A stretch of 64,000 bases of DNA from positions 124,001-188,000 of the forward strand of contig NZ_JACJTD010000006.1 of assembly GCF_014698505.1 (NCBI RefSeq). Reading direction: 5' to 3'. Shown here in pieces: positions 19,567 to 29,668 of the stretch. The notes under the pieces were generated by a model. The model did not search any database. It saw only the letters and a list, made by a program, of their open reading frames with translations, and was not told the DNA's origin. The translations under genes were made by a program, and so were the position numbers. Every line of letters begins with the position of its first letter. Within the stretch, counting starts at the first letter, position 1. This stretch comes from Nostoc foliaceum FACHB-393 (GTDB lineage Bacteria > Cyanobacteriota > Cyanobacteriia > Cyanobacteriales > Nostocaceae).

Positions 19567-20109
19567 ATGAAAATGGAATGGTACAATGAACCGCCTGTAT
19601 GGGAAGTGAAAGATGAAGCGATCGCTATCACTTCCGGCGCAAAAACAGATTTCTGGCGGGAAACTCACTACGGTTTTATTAGAGATAATGGTCACTTTTT
19701 TTATCAAAAGATTCAAGGTGACTTTATTGCTGAAGTGAAAATCAGCGGACAATATCAGGATTTATACGATCAAGCTGGCTTGATGATACGTTCAGATGAA
19801 TTGAATTGGTTAAAATGTGGCATTGAATTTGTCAATGGTGTGCAACAAATTAGCGCAGTCGTTACACGGAATTTCTCAGATTGGTCTGTTATTCCAATAC
19901 CGCAAAATCCATCTGCAATTTGGGTGCGTGTAACTCGACGCGGCACAGCAATAGAGGTGGAATACTCTTTGAATGGAACTGAGTATACAATGCTGCGGCT
20001 CGCTTATTTGACTCCAAGAGAAACAGTAAGTGTAGGTGTAATGTGTGCCTCGCCTGAAGGGAATGGTTTTCAGATGAGGTTTGAAAAATTCCAAATTCGC
20101 AGTTTGTGA
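19567..20109 (+). CDS. DUF1349 concanavalin-like protein inside the urease cluster
   Basis: 180 residues. The pattern WYNEPPVWEVKDEAIAITSG, then DFWRETHYGFIRDNGHFFYQ and YQDLYDQAGLMIRSDELNWL, ends with VGVMCASPEGNGFQMRFEKF. This matches the DUF1349 family (YP-like, concanavalin A-like beta sandwich). It lacks a signal peptide. It sits between ureB and ureC with 2-bp and 9-bp gaps, so it must be co-translated with urease. Its biochemical role is not known. Confidence 0.85.
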   Translation: MKMEWYNEPPVWEVKDEAIAITSGAKTDFWRETHYGFIRDNGHFFYQKIQGDFIAEVKISGQYQDLYDQAGLMIRSDELNWLKCGIEFVNGVQQISAVVTRNFSDWSVIPIPQNPSAIWVRVTRRGTAIEVEYSLNGTEYTMLRLAYLTPRETVSVGVMCASPEGNGFQMRFEKFQIRSL

Positions 20110-20118
20110 GGAATAGTT

Positions 20119-21834
20119 ATGAGTTACAGAATGGATCGCCGTGCCTATGCCGAAACTTACGGGCCAACTGTAGGCGATCGCATCCGACTTGCAGACACAG
20201 AATTATTTATTGAAGTTGAACAAGATTTCACCACTTACGGCGATGAAGTTAAATTTGGCGGCGGAAAAGTTATCAGAGATGGAATGGGACAATCCCCCAT
20301 TTCTAACGCCGATGGTGCTGTAGATTTAGTAATTACTAATGCCTTAATTCTCGATTGGTGGGGTATTGTCAAAGCAGATATCGGTATTAAAGATGGCAAG
20401 ATTTTCAAAATTGGTAAAGCCGGAAATCCTTATATTCAAAATAATGTAGATATTATTATCGGCCCTGGAACTGAAGCCTTAGCAGGTGAAGGAATGATCC
20501 TCACTGCTGGCGGTATTGATGCCCATATTCATTTTATTTGTCCCCAACAAATAGAAGTTGCGATCGCTTCCGGCATTACCACCATGATTGGCGGCGGTAC
20601 TGGCCCAGCTACGGGTACAAATGCCACTACCTGCACCCCCGGCCCTTGGAATATTTACCGAATGCTGCAAGCTGGTGATGCTTTTCCCGTCAACTTAGGA
20701 TTTATGGGCAAAGGTAACGCCAGTCAACCCCAGGGACTTGTAGAACAAGTAGCCGCCGGTGCAATGGGGTTAAAACTTCATGAAGACTGGGGAACTACAC
20801 CCGCAGCAATTGATACCTGCCTCAGCGTTGCCGATGAGTATGATGTGCAAGTAGCGATTCATACTGATACTCTGAACGAAGCCGGATTTGTTGAAGATAC
20901 GATCGCGGCTTTCAAGAATCGTACCATCCACACCTACCACACTGAAGGCGCAGGCGGAGGACACGCACCAGATATCATCAAAGTTTGCAGCCAAGCCAAT
21001 GTTTTACCATCTTCCACCAATCCGACACGTCCTTACACCCTCAACACCTTAGATGAACATCTGGATATGTTGATGGTATGCCATCACCTCGACCCTGCGA
21101 TCGCTGAAGATGTCGCTTTTGCCGAATCTCGCATCCGCCGGGAAACCATTGCCGCCGAAGACATTTTGCACGACTTAGGCGCATTCAGCATGATTTCTTC
21201 TGACTCTCAGGCGATGGGAAGAGTAGGCGAAGTGATAATTCGCACCTGGCAGACATCTCACAAAATGAAGGTGCAACGGGGAACTTTTAACCCACAAGGA
21301 AGTGAGCAAAAAGCAGATAATTTCAGGGCAAAAAGATATGTTGCCAAATATACTATAAATCCTGCGATCGCTCACGGAATTGCTGAATATGTCGGTTCAG
21401 TGGAAGAGGGAAAATTAGCAGATTTATGTTTGTGGCGTCCCGCGTTTTTTGGCGTGAAACCAGAGATAGTGATTAAAGGCGGAATGATTGCATGGTCGCA
21501 AATGGGCGATGCTAACGCTAGCATTCCCACACCGCAACCAGTGTATATGCGACCGATGTTTGGTAGTTTTGCAGGGGCGCGTCATGCCACATCATTAACT
21601 TTTGTTTCCCAAGCAGCTTTAGAGAAAGAAATTCCCAGCCAGCTAGGTTTAAAAAAGTCAGCAGTTGCAGTTTCTGGGACACGCCAATTGAGTAAGCGGG
21701 ATATGAAGCTGAATGATGCATTACCTCACATTGAAGTTGATCCAGAAACATACCAAGTTAGGGCAGATGGGGAGTTGCTGATTTGTGAACCTGCGACAGT
21801 TTTACCAATGGCACAAAGATACTTTTTGTTTTAA
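20119..21834 (+). CDS. ureC: Urease alpha subunit, catalytic
   Basis: 571 residues, full length. It starts [20 protein letters not shown] and has the metal ligands in [14 protein letters not shown], the carbamylated Lys in [20 protein letters not shown], the flap region [20 protein letters not shown], and the ligand Asp in [13 protein letters not shown]. It hydrolyses urea at a di-nickel centre. ureE, ureF and ureG do not follow; the next gene is on the opposite strand. Confidence 0.98.
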   Translation: MSYRMDRRAYAETYGPTVGDRIRLADTELFIEVEQDFTTYGDEVKFGGGKVIRDGMGQSPISNADGAVDLVITNALILDWWGIVKADIGIKDGKIFKIGKAGNPYIQNNVDIIIGPGTEALAGEGMILTAGGIDAHIHFICPQQIEVAIASGITTMIGGGTGPATGTNATTCTPGPWNIYRMLQAGDAFPVNLGFMGKGNASQPQGLVEQVAAGAMGLKLHEDWGTTPAAIDTCLSVADEYDVQVAIHTDTLNEAGFVEDTIAAFKNRTIHTYHTEGAGGGHAPDIIKVCSQANVLPSSTNPTRPYTLNTLDEHLDMLMVCHHLDPAIAEDVAFAESRIRRETIAAEDILHDLGAFSMISSDSQAMGRVGEVIIRTWQTSHKMKVQRGTFNPQGSEQKADNFRAKRYVAKYTINPAIAHGIAEYVGSVEEGKLADLCLWRPAFFGVKPEIVIKGGMIAWSQMGDANASIPTPQPVYMRPMFGSFAGARHATSLTFVSQAALEKEIPSQLGLKKSAVAVSGTRQLSKRDMKLNDALPHIEVDPETYQVRADGELLICEPATVLPMAQRYFLF

Positions 21835-21934
21835 TTCATCACAGATCAATTTACTGAAGTAAGAAGTTACTAAAAAAGGATTATCGAAACTTCTAAAGAC
21901 GTGGATAAAGGTTTAAAATGCAAAATTAGGAAAT

Positions 21935-24409
21935 TTATTTGTTATTTTCAGTTTCTAATTTACTTATTGGTAATAGCAAGCTATGCTCAATTTCTTGTCT
22001 AATTTTTTCGCTAATATTACAATCGCTGTTTAAGCAGTTAACCAGAAGCTTGTTACTGTTATAATACTGCCGTAGTAGTTTAGCTTGTCTATAACTGAAC
22101 TGCCAGTTATGACCAATATTACGATGTTCAATCATCAAAGCTATTAACTGCTTAGTCCAGGCTTGACTATTTTTCTCCCACCATTCTCCAAATTCTTCTA
22201 GTTTTTCAAATAGGTTTTCCCATTCTGATATTGCCTCATTAAGCTTATCTCTTAGTAACTGCAATGCCGTCTTCAACTCTGATTGAAAATAAGAAGTTAA
22301 ATCTATAGCATTTATAAGAAAATCATCAATATCAGCTATATTACACCAAGCATCGTCCCGAGCAACTAACGCTTGTCCACGAGATAATTTATCAATAGTT
22401 TCATCAAGAATATCAGTAGCATCAAGACCTTGAAAAAAAGCGTTAGCTAAGTCATCAGTAAGAACAAGAGCATTGGTGAGAGCATGATTGAGTAACCAAT
22501 CTATCTCTATATCATCTAAAGTATCTTCTGAATCTAATCCAAGAGCATTATCTAAACCAGATAAAGTATTTTCTGAATCCCATTCAAGAGTATTATCTAA
22601 TTTATTTTGTTCGTTATCTAATGTCATTTCAAAATACAATGCTCTCATAGCTGCTGGCTTGTAAAAAGATTCAAATGAACTAGATTTACAATCAAGCCAT
22701 TCTAAAAAATGCTGTATTTTTCCATCTGAAGCAGCTAAATTATCAATTTTTCGCTTCATTAATAATACTAAATTATCTGGATATTCCATAACTCCAACTG
22801 TAAGTAAAAATACTTCCTGCCAGCGTTTCTCATTTCTGTGATGCACTAAATTTTTATATGCTAAGGTAGCTACAATTTTTCTAGCACAAAAATACTCTTG
22901 AAAAGTCAGATGTGAAAAAGAATAAATTCCTTTTGATCTTTCCACCAGTAACCCATGCTGGGCTTCAATAGATTTCAAAACAGCTTCGCTATCAAGTTTC
23001 AAAACCTCTGGTTCTAAATTAGGAAATTGTAAATTACTGAGAAACTTGACGATATATGCCTCTACAGTTTTTTGTTTAAAGAAATAGTCTTTCTGCTCAA
23101 AGGTAGTAAAAGCAATTTCGCTGAGTAAATCTTCTTTACAGACCAACGATAAATTTTGATAAATTTGATTGCGCTCAATATTACGTTTAGCATCCCATTT
23201 CTTAAGCAATATATCCAAACCTTCTTTATAAAGTTCTGAACGGTTTGCTGGAAAATCTTCGTTTTCCTCAAATACCAAACACAGCAAGGTCAGCAATAGT
23301 GGATTAGTTGCCAGATCAAAAATCCGTTTGTTAGCTTGTAGTTTTTCAATAAATCTTTCAGCTTTCACTTGGCAGTTTAATCGGAACCAGTTGTGAGCAA
23401 AAATAGCAATCTGTTCTTTGTCAAAATCTGCCACTTCCACCTCAGTAAACTGTTCAAAGGTGTATTCTTTGGCAGCTATCCGACAGGTTATAACAAATTG
23501 ATTGGTGTGGAACTCTTCTGAAATCTTTCGAGTTTGCCATAAAATACGCTTTGTATCCTCTTCTCTAACTTCATCCAGACCATCCAGTAAAACCAAAAAT
23601 TTACCCTGTCTCAACATTTGCTCGGTTTTCACACTGCTATTGTGGATACCACAGATAAATAATTGTTGAGTAATGTACTGGAGAATATCTAGCTGTTTAG
23701 GGTCTTGTGCGAAGTCCTTGAGGATGATAAACACGGGAACTAGGTTTGTCAAAAATTGCCCTTCGATGCAGTGCATTGCTAAATACTTCAAAAATGTAGT
23801 CTTTCCCGCACCCGGTTTACCTAAAACCATTAGTTTTTTGTGATGCTGCACTGCTTGCAGTCCTGACACGCGCTTCTCACTGGGTTCATGAAGTCCAAAA
23901 TGATCAAAGTCTTCCCGATCAAACTTTTGCAGCAGTTGCCCAATTTTCACTCGCCTGCGTTTTGTGGTTTTCTCCAGAATGTTGACGTTAGTATAGATGC
24001 CTCGCTCTCCAGTTAACTCAATAGGCTGATCCATATCCAGCACACGCATCGTTCCACACTTTTCTTTGATGCTGGGTTTAATCTTTTCCCGGATTTCTTG
24101 AACTAGAGCATCAATATCATCCTCTGCAATGTCAGCAGTTGAGCTACCAGAAGGTTTCTGCTGGGAATATCGCTTTTGGAGATATTCCCGCAAGCGGCTT
24201 TCTTTCACAGGCCCACTGCCGGAAATACTGAACTTTTTGTAAATCCCCGTTAGAAAACTGTTGAGATTGCTGTTAGAGATGTTAAGCGCTTGTGTAACTT
24301 GAACTCGACTCTTGCCACTACTGAAGATTTCTAAAAAGACTGCCTTTTCTCGGTTTGACAATTCGCTGTATTGCTCTAGTTGTGTCAGAAAGTCTCTTGG
24401 TAACGACAT
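21935..24409 (-). CDS. NACHT NTPase with N-terminal helix-turn-helix
   Basis: 824 residues. Residues 1-75 look like a LuxR/sigma-4-type helix-turn-helix (LSNREKAVFLEIFSSGKSRV). The NACHT core has Walker A VLGKPGAGKTTFLKYLAMHC near 198, Walker B FLVLLDGLDEVREEDTKR near 276, and FVITCRIAAKEY as sensor. The winged-helix and helical part carries FSHLTFQEYFCARKIV. The C-terminal 200 residues are acidic and helical without recognisable repeats or effector. Bacterial NACHT proteins (bNACHT) include anti-phage factors. Cyanobacteria have many with an N-terminal HTH. It is convergent with ureC. Confidence 0.85.
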   Translation of the reverse strand: MSLPRDFLTQLEQYSELSNREKAVFLEIFSSGKSRVQVTQALNISNSNLNSFLTGIYKKFSISGSGPVKESRLREYLQKRYSQQKPSGSSTADIAEDDIDALVQEIREKIKPSIKEKCGTMRVLDMDQPIELTGERGIYTNVNILEKTTKRRRVKIGQLLQKFDREDFDHFGLHEPSEKRVSGLQAVQHHKKLMVLGKPGAGKTTFLKYLAMHCIEGQFLTNLVPVFIILKDFAQDPKQLDILQYITQQLFICGIHNSSVKTEQMLRQGKFLVLLDGLDEVREEDTKRILWQTRKISEEFHTNQFVITCRIAAKEYTFEQFTEVEVADFDKEQIAIFAHNWFRLNCQVKAERFIEKLQANKRIFDLATNPLLLTLLCLVFEENEDFPANRSELYKEGLDILLKKWDAKRNIERNQIYQNLSLVCKEDLLSEIAFTTFEQKDYFFKQKTVEAYIVKFLSNLQFPNLEPEVLKLDSEAVLKSIEAQHGLLVERSKGIYSFSHLTFQEYFCARKIVATLAYKNLVHHRNEKRWQEVFLLTVGVMEYPDNLVLLMKRKIDNLAASDGKIQHFLEWLDCKSSSFESFYKPAAMRALYFEMTLDNEQNKLDNTLEWDSENTLSGLDNALGLDSEDTLDDIEIDWLLNHALTNALVLTDDLANAFFQGLDATDILDETIDKLSRGQALVARDDAWCNIADIDDFLINAIDLTSYFQSELKTALQLLRDKLNEAISEWENLFEKLEEFGEWWEKNSQAWTKQLIALMIEHRNIGHNWQFSYRQAKLLRQYYNSNKLLVNCLNSDCNISEKIRQEIEHSLLLPISKLETENNK

Positions 24410-24863
24410 ATACCTAATGTGAAATCACCTTAAAGCTCAGTCTAGCTTGCATTTATATAGTTTTGTAGCTAGTCAAGATATGTCAATCTAAGTCACGACA
24501 AGTCAAATAAATAACTACAAAACAAAATTGCGACATTGAACTCAGTCAAGCAGCTGAGGCGCTCGCAATGTTAGAAATATTAATTACTCTGATTCTCAAG
24601 AAATCTATTGAAGTTATCCTAATGCTATTGCTGAAAAAAATCTGGGCATGGCTGCTGAGGGATGAAAGCTTTCAATGTCTCAACCACTTTCTGAAAATGC
24701 AGATTCTTATACTCTATCTTGATTGGATTTTGCTCAAAACATCTCTAAAGTCTCTGCCTGAGCCAACAAAAGAGAAGGATTCACACACATATAGCTAGAC
24801 AAATTGTTACAAATACAGCTAGCCTTCTCAAAAATTTACTTTTACCCCGTACCTTGCATCTAT

Positions 24864-26009
24864 ATGACTTCCCAATCTTCTCGTTCTGACAAAATTCTGG
24901 TTGTCGATGACTCTCCTGATAACGTGTTTTTGATCAAAACTATTTTGGAGGAAGAAGGTTACACAATTAGCACCGCAGAAAATGGTATTTCAGCCTTGGC
25001 AGAATTGAAAGCTTCTCCTTGTGACTTGGTTCTGCTGGATCTGATGATGCCCGGTATGGATGGGTACGAAGTCACCAAGCACATTCGTGGAGAGATGAAA
25101 TTGCCACAATACATCCCCATACTGCTGATTACTGCCCACGATGCGCCCAACGTCGCCCACGGTTTAGACTTGGGTGCTGATGATTTTATCCGCAAACCTG
25201 TAACAGTAGATGAATTGCTGGCAAGAGTGCGATCGCTCCTGCGTTTGAAGCATAGTATGGATGAACGTGATGAAATTGCCCGCCAACGAGAAGATTTTGT
25301 CTCCCGCCTCACCCACGACTTACGTACTCCCTTAGTAGCGGCCGATCGCATGTTGATGCTATTTGAGCAAGGAGCGTTGGGAGCATTATCACCACAAATG
25401 CAAGAAGTAATCGCTATTATGGCCCGTAGCAATATAAACCTGCTTTCTATGGTCAATACCCTATTAGAAGTTTATCGTTTTGAAGCAGGCCGCAAAACTT
25501 TGGCATTTCAACCAGTTAATCTGGGCCGATTGCTAGAGGAGGTGACTGGAGAATTGGCAACTCTAGCTCAAGACAAAGCACTATCCCTAAATTTAGACTT
25601 TACTGAGGAATCAAGCACAAACACAGTGATGGGCGATCGCTTAGAATTGCATCGTCTATTCACCAACCTCATAGGCAATGCGATCAAATTTACTGGCTCT
25701 GGTTCTGTGACTATTCGTTTTACTTCTCAACGCCAATTTGATAAAAGTAGTCAATCTCAGTTCTCTGAAATATCCAATTCTGTTGACTACATTAGAATTG
25801 AAATAGTGGATACAGGCCCAGGTATTCCCCCTGAAGAACAAGCCACCATATTTGAACGATTTCGCCAAGGCAGCCACAAAACTTCTGGTAGTGGCTTAGG
25901 ACTATATCTTGCTCGCCGAATTGTCGAGGCACATCAAGGCAGTATTCTGCTTAATTCTGAGTTGGGCAAAGGTAGTGTATTTATTGTGCTTCTACCCACT
26001 AAAATATGA
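24864..26009 (+). CDS. Response-regulator/histidine-kinase hybrid, soluble
   Basis: 381 residues from MTSQSS at 24864; the frame is open further upstream but that part is non-conserved in texture. A receiver domain comes first (ILVVDDSPDN, phospho-acceptor in LVLLDLMMPGMDGYE, Lys in IRKPVTVDE). HisKA follows with the phospho-His in VSRLTHDLRTPLVAAD near 153, then HATPase_c with NLIGNAIKFTGSG, VDTGPGIPPEEQ and SGSGLGLYLARRIVEAHQGS. It has no membrane segments, so it relays signals from another protein. No output regulator is adjacent. Confidence 0.85.
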   Translation: MTSQSSRSDKILVVDDSPDNVFLIKTILEEEGYTISTAENGISALAELKASPCDLVLLDLMMPGMDGYEVTKHIRGEMKLPQYIPILLITAHDAPNVAHGLDLGADDFIRKPVTVDELLARVRSLLRLKHSMDERDEIARQREDFVSRLTHDLRTPLVAADRMLMLFEQGALGALSPQMQEVIAIMARSNINLLSMVNTLLEVYRFEAGRKTLAFQPVNLGRLLEEVTGELATLAQDKALSLNLDFTEESSTNTVMGDRLELHRLFTNLIGNAIKFTGSGSVTIRFTSQRQFDKSSQSQFSEISNSVDYIRIEIVDTGPGIPPEEQATIFERFRQGSHKTSGSGLGLYLARRIVEAHQGSILLNSELGKGSVFIVLLPTKI

Positions 26010-26020
26010 GAAATTAGCAA

Positions 26021-26069
26021 TTATCAATTATGAATTATAGAGTTTTTATTATTAATTCATAATTGATAA
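26021..26069. terminator. AT-rich 17-bp perfect inverted repeat
   Basis: TTATCAATTATGAATTA (26021-26037) and its exact complement (26053-26069) flank a 15-nt loop. It starts 11 bp after the kinase stop and could act as a terminator or 3'-stabilising hairpin; there is no U-tract. Confidence 0.5.
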
Positions 26070-26206
26070 ATTTACTACTATCTACCGAGCAATAACTTTA
26101 AGTAAATATTACCATTAGAAGGTAAAATACTAAAAAATGACGAATCAAATATGTTGATGTACCAGCGCTAACATTAAAAAAAATAGTTTTTTTATAGGAC
26201 AAAACA

Positions 26207-27589
26207 ATGATTATCACTGAATTATCTAACGTTGGCGATATTATCCAGAATCAGCGTGAGTTTTTTCAAACTGGCAAAACTAAAGACGTTACTTTCCGCA
26301 TTGAGCAACTTAGAAATCTCAAGCAAGCAATTATTGAGCATGAACAGTCAATAGTTGAGGCATTACAAGCAGATTTACATAAGCCAGAAGTGGAGACTTA
26401 TCTTACAGAAATCGGTGTTATAAAAGAAATAGATTATGCCATAAAACATCTCAAAACCTGGACTAAGCCAAAAAAAACAGCCGTTTCCTTTGATTTTTTT
26501 TCCTACTCGGCGAGAATTTATCCAGAACCGTTGGGGGTTGTCTTAATTATTGGGCCTTGGAACTATCCATTTCAGTTAATTATCTCACCGTTAGTAGGTG
26601 CGATCGCAGCAGGTAATTGTGCAATTATAAAACCTTCAGAAATAGCTTCTCATACCTCCCGTATCATCGCTGAAATTGTTGCTAAATATTTTGATCCTGC
26701 TTATATTGCAGTGGTTGAAGGAGGCGTTGAAGCCAGTCAAAAACTACTTGCAGAAAAGTTTGACCATATCTTTTTTACTGGTGGTACAGCCGTTGGCAAA
26801 ATAATCATGGCAGCAGCAGCAAAATATCTTACACCAGTTACTTTAGAGTTGGGTGGCAAAAGTCCTTGTATCGTAGATACTGACATTAATCTTGAACACA
26901 CTGTCAGACGAATTACTTGGGGCAAATTTATTAATGCTGGACAAACTTGTATCGCTCCTGACTATCTTTTAGTTGATAAAAAAATCAAAAAAGATTTAAT
27001 AGATGGTCTGGTAAAATCCTTAAAAGAATTTTATGGTGATAATCCAGCAAACAGTCCTGATTATGCCAGGATTATAAGTCAAAAACACTTTGATAGGTTG
27101 GTTAATTTTCTCAAAGATGGTGAAGTTATCATTGGTGGAGATGCTCAACCTTCGGAACGTTATATCGCCCCAACAGTAATTGATAATGTCTCCTTAGAAG
27201 ATTCTGTAATGCAGGAAGAAATTTTTGGCCCTATTCTACCCATTATTGAATATACTGACATTGCAGAAGCGATCGCCTTGATTAACTCTAGACCAAAACC
27301 CTTGGCGTTATATTTATTTTCCCAAAACAAAAACCTGCAAAAGCGAGTTTTGCAGGAAACTTCCTCTGGTGGAGTCTGCATCAACGATACAGTGATGCAG
27401 GTTGGTGTCTCATCTTTACCATTTGGTGGAGTGGGAGATAGCGGTATTGGCAACTATCACGGTAAAGCTAGTTTTGACACCTTTTCTCATAACAAAAGTG
27501 TATTGCAAAACTCTTTCTGGCTCGATTTAAAATGGCGATACGCTCCCTATGAGGGCAAATTGCCGCTAATCAAGAAACTTCTGGGTTAA
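26207..27589 (+). CDS. Class 3-type aldehyde dehydrogenase, probable fatty aldehyde dehydrogenase
   Basis: 460 residues. It has the cofactor site PEPLGVVLIIGPWNYPFQL, GS(T)-type motif FFTGGTAVGKIIMAAAAKYL, catalytic Glu in TLELGGKSPC, and catalytic Cys in INAGQTCIAPDYLLV. The short C-terminus ends SFDTFSHNKSVLQ. It belongs to the ALDH3 group; the cyanobacterial member (AldE) oxidises fatty aldehydes to fatty acids. The substrate here is inferred from family only. The promoter region (26070-26206) is AT-rich. Confidence 0.88.
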   Translation: MIITELSNVGDIIQNQREFFQTGKTKDVTFRIEQLRNLKQAIIEHEQSIVEALQADLHKPEVETYLTEIGVIKEIDYAIKHLKTWTKPKKTAVSFDFFSYSARIYPEPLGVVLIIGPWNYPFQLIISPLVGAIAAGNCAIIKPSEIASHTSRIIAEIVAKYFDPAYIAVVEGGVEASQKLLAEKFDHIFFTGGTAVGKIIMAAAAKYLTPVTLELGGKSPCIVDTDINLEHTVRRITWGKFINAGQTCIAPDYLLVDKKIKKDLIDGLVKSLKEFYGDNPANSPDYARIISQKHFDRLVNFLKDGEVIIGGDAQPSERYIAPTVIDNVSLEDSVMQEEIFGPILPIIEYTDIAEAIALINSRPKPLALYLFSQNKNLQKRVLQETSSGGVCINDTVMQVGVSSLPFGGVGDSGIGNYHGKASFDTFSHNKSVLQNSFWLDLKWRYAPYEGKLPLIKKLLG

Positions 27590-27662
27590 AAAAGTTAGGA
27601 GTTATGAGTTATAAGTTATGAATTTTTAACTCCTAACTCCTAACTGCTAACTCCTAAGTTTT
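27590..27662. repeat. Inverted STRR at a convergent junction
   Basis: GTTAGGAGTTATGAGTTATAAG faces CTCCTAACTCCTAACTGC across AATTTTT, giving an imperfect hairpin between the converging aldehyde dehydrogenase and sulfite-oxidase-like genes. Confidence 0.65.
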
Positions 27663-27674
27663 AATGATTAATTA

Positions 27675-28280
27675 TTAAAAGCCAAAAGCGCTGCTGTAAC
27701 GCTCCTCAGCCCAGGGTTCACCACGGCGATGGTAGCCATTGCGCTCCCAAAAACCAAGTTCTTCACCAGCTAAAAACTCTAAACCATTAATCCACTTAGC
27801 ACTTTTCCAAGCGTATAGGTGGGGTACAACTAGCCGCATCGGGCCACCGTGTTCAGATGGAAGGTCTTCACCAAAGACTTTAAAGGCAAAGAAGTTTTCT
27901 TCGCGGATAAAATCTTCTACAGAAATATTGGTAGTGTAGCCGCCGTAGCAGTGTTCCATAATGTGGGCTACTTTGGGGTCTAGCTCAATCAGACCCATGA
28001 AATCTGTAACTTTTATGCCAGTCCATTTGACATCTAGTTTAGACCAGCGCGTTACACAGTGGAAGTCTGCTGTGAATTCGTGTTGAGGCAGTGCCATAAA
28101 GTCTGACCAATTAAAGGTAACAGGTTTTGCTAAACCCCAAACTCGAAATTCCCATTCCTCAATGCTGACTTGGGGAGTTGCACCGTAAGTTAATACGGGG
28201 AAACCTTTAGCTAAGTGTTGACCTGGAGGGACGCGTTCCCCCTCTTCCTTGTCTGGTTTATGAAAAAATTTTCCTAGCAT
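27675..28280 (-). CDS. Sulfite-oxidase-like molybdopterin oxidoreductase
   Basis: 201 residues of a single oxidoreductase molybdopterin-binding domain. The Moco-thiolate Cys is in FTADFHCVTRWSKLDVKWTG, and EHGGPMRLVVPHLYAWKSAK follows. No signal peptide, haem or dimerisation domain is present, so it is a compact cytoplasmic member of the YedY/sulfite-oxidase group. The substrate is unknown. Confidence 0.85.
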   Translation of the reverse strand: MLGKFFHKPDKEEGERVPPGQHLAKGFPVLTYGATPQVSIEEWEFRVWGLAKPVTFNWSDFMALPQHEFTADFHCVTRWSKLDVKWTGIKVTDFMGLIELDPKVAHIMEHCYGGYTTNISVEDFIREENFFAFKVFGEDLPSEHGGPMRLVVPHLYAWKSAKWINGLEFLAGEELGFWERNGYHRRGEPWAEERYSSAFGF

Positions 28281-28588
28281 AGTTGGAGAAAAATAAGTTT
28301 TCTCAAGGTATTTGCAGACTTTTTTACTGAGTTGCTAACAGCACCAGATGTTTTACTCTTTAATATGATTACTTGATTATTACTCATCAATGATAGGTAA
28401 TGGGTAACGGATGTTCCCAATTACTCACTACCAATTTTTTTCGATCTAATCAGCTTTTGTAGAGTATCTATGATTCATAATGCAATCAGGAAAGCTAAGA
28501 AAAAGCGTTTATCCAGTAGTGAGAAGTTTGATTGGTAAAGCACCAATCAAATCTATCGGTGCTGTTCATGCTTTTCCTGACTGGGAAA
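28281..28588. other. Spacer with a 10-bp perfect hairpin
   Basis: TTTGATTGGT-AAAGC-ACCAATCAAA at 28527-28551 lies 37 bp beyond the rpmF stop and may close that transcript, although no T-run follows. The remainder holds the promoter of the sulfite-oxidase-like gene. No ORF is supported. Confidence 0.5.
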
Positions 28589-28762
28589 TTATGATTCTTC
28601 TTCCTCTTCTTCAGCAGTTGGATATACAAATGTAGAACGTCCAGTCAAAATCGACTTGCCCAAAGAGAGAGCTTTCTGAGCTTCGATGACGGCTTTGTGC
28701 CTCCAGGTAGCTCGACGTTTATCTCGTTTTGATTTGGAAGTTTTCTTCTTAGGAACAGCCAT
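28589..28762 (-). CDS. rpmF: 50S ribosomal protein L32
   Basis: 57 residues starting [20 protein letters not shown] and ending with an acidic tail of repeated Glu. The longer frame from 28885 lacks conserved sequence upstream of this Met. The zinc cysteines of some bacterial L32 are absent, as in cyanobacterial and plastid L32. Confidence 0.95.
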   Translation of the reverse strand: MAVPKKKTSKSKRDKRRATWRHKAVIEAQKALSLGKSILTGRSTFVYPTAEEEEEES

Positions 28763-28977
28763 GTCAGCAGATATCGCGATTCTTGACAACCTTCTTATTC
28801 TAGGCCATCCACTGACACCAAGGACAACAGTTGAGTCAGAATTGATAGGTTGAGACTGAAGTATGACACGGGGACACGGGGACAAAGGGAATTCTAAGAG
28901 TGACCTCTTTGCGTTCCCCGAAGTTAAGAGCCAAGGCTTCCTCGGCTCTGACTTCTGTCTGTGTATAGCTCAACGCG

Positions 28978-29469
28978 TCATTTTTGGGTTGACATACCGC
29001 TAGCTGCTGGAACTGTATTAGAGCTATTTTCAAAGAAAAGTAGCGATCGCGCAGTTTTGAAGTAAGTTGCCCAATTTTGAGCATCAGGACGCGATCGCCA
29101 TTGTGGACGACTGACTTCTAATGTCAGAACTGGTGCGATCGCTCCATAATTTTGTACGGACACAATGATTGAAACATCTGTCACTAAGATATCTTGGTCG
29201 AAGCTCCTTTGAGCAGCTGCCCTCGCGGCTGCTTCTGCCCTCCTGAGAATGGTTTCGTAGTTTTCTTCTGGCAGGCGGTCAATAGCTAGATCAACTCTAG
29301 CGGTGTAAGCCCGCACAACCTGAGGTGCGATCGCTTCCGTCAAAAACCACGCAGGAACAGTAGATATGAGCAAAACTACTAAAGGAACTATCCGGATTCT
29401 TCTGGCAATTTGGCTAATAACTGAAAAGGGAGTGATCGATGATGGTAGGTGAGCAGAAATTTTGCTCAT
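28978..29469 (-). CDS. Conserved membrane-anchored protein of unknown function
   Basis: 163 residues. One N-terminal membrane segment (VPLVVLLISTVPAWFLTEAI, about 28-47) precedes a soluble domain with DLAIDRLPEENYETILRRAE, an Ala-rich helix and VTDVSIIVSVQNYGAIAPVL. The C-terminus is low-complexity. It is probably exported to the thylakoid or periplasmic side and anchored. I do not recognise the family. It lies upstream of rpmF on the same strand, 215 bp away. Confidence 0.7.
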   Translation of the reverse strand: MSKISAHLPSSITPFSVISQIARRIRIVPLVVLLISTVPAWFLTEAIAPQVVRAYTARVDLAIDRLPEENYETILRRAEAAARAAAQRSFDQDILVTDVSIIVSVQNYGAIAPVLTLEVSRPQWRSRPDAQNWATYFKTARSLLFFENSSNTVPAASGMSTQK

Positions 29470-29668
29470 GACCTTCTATCTCCTTATTGATGATCTGTTA
29501 TTGAAATTAGGTGAAAGTATTTTCCGGTCAACTAACGTAGTAAAAATTACATTCTAACTTAAGATTCGATCAGAATCACCTAGACTATAAGACATAGGTT
29601 AGCTTTGTTTTTTTGGCAAAGCCAACCGCAATTTTAAGACCAGCAAACAATAACTGACAAAGAGCGGG

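Noticed and set aside
24568..24798. 76-codon hydrophobic frame between the NACHT and kinase genes
   Set aside because: It has no ribosome-binding site, and an alternative frame of the same DNA looks equally coding (MSQPLSENADSYTLS). It may be a relic but I cannot support a gene.
28836..29084. 82-codon minus-strand frame overlapping the membrane-anchored protein gene
   Set aside because: It is an alternative frame of the 163-residue gene, which has better coding texture and a membrane anchor.
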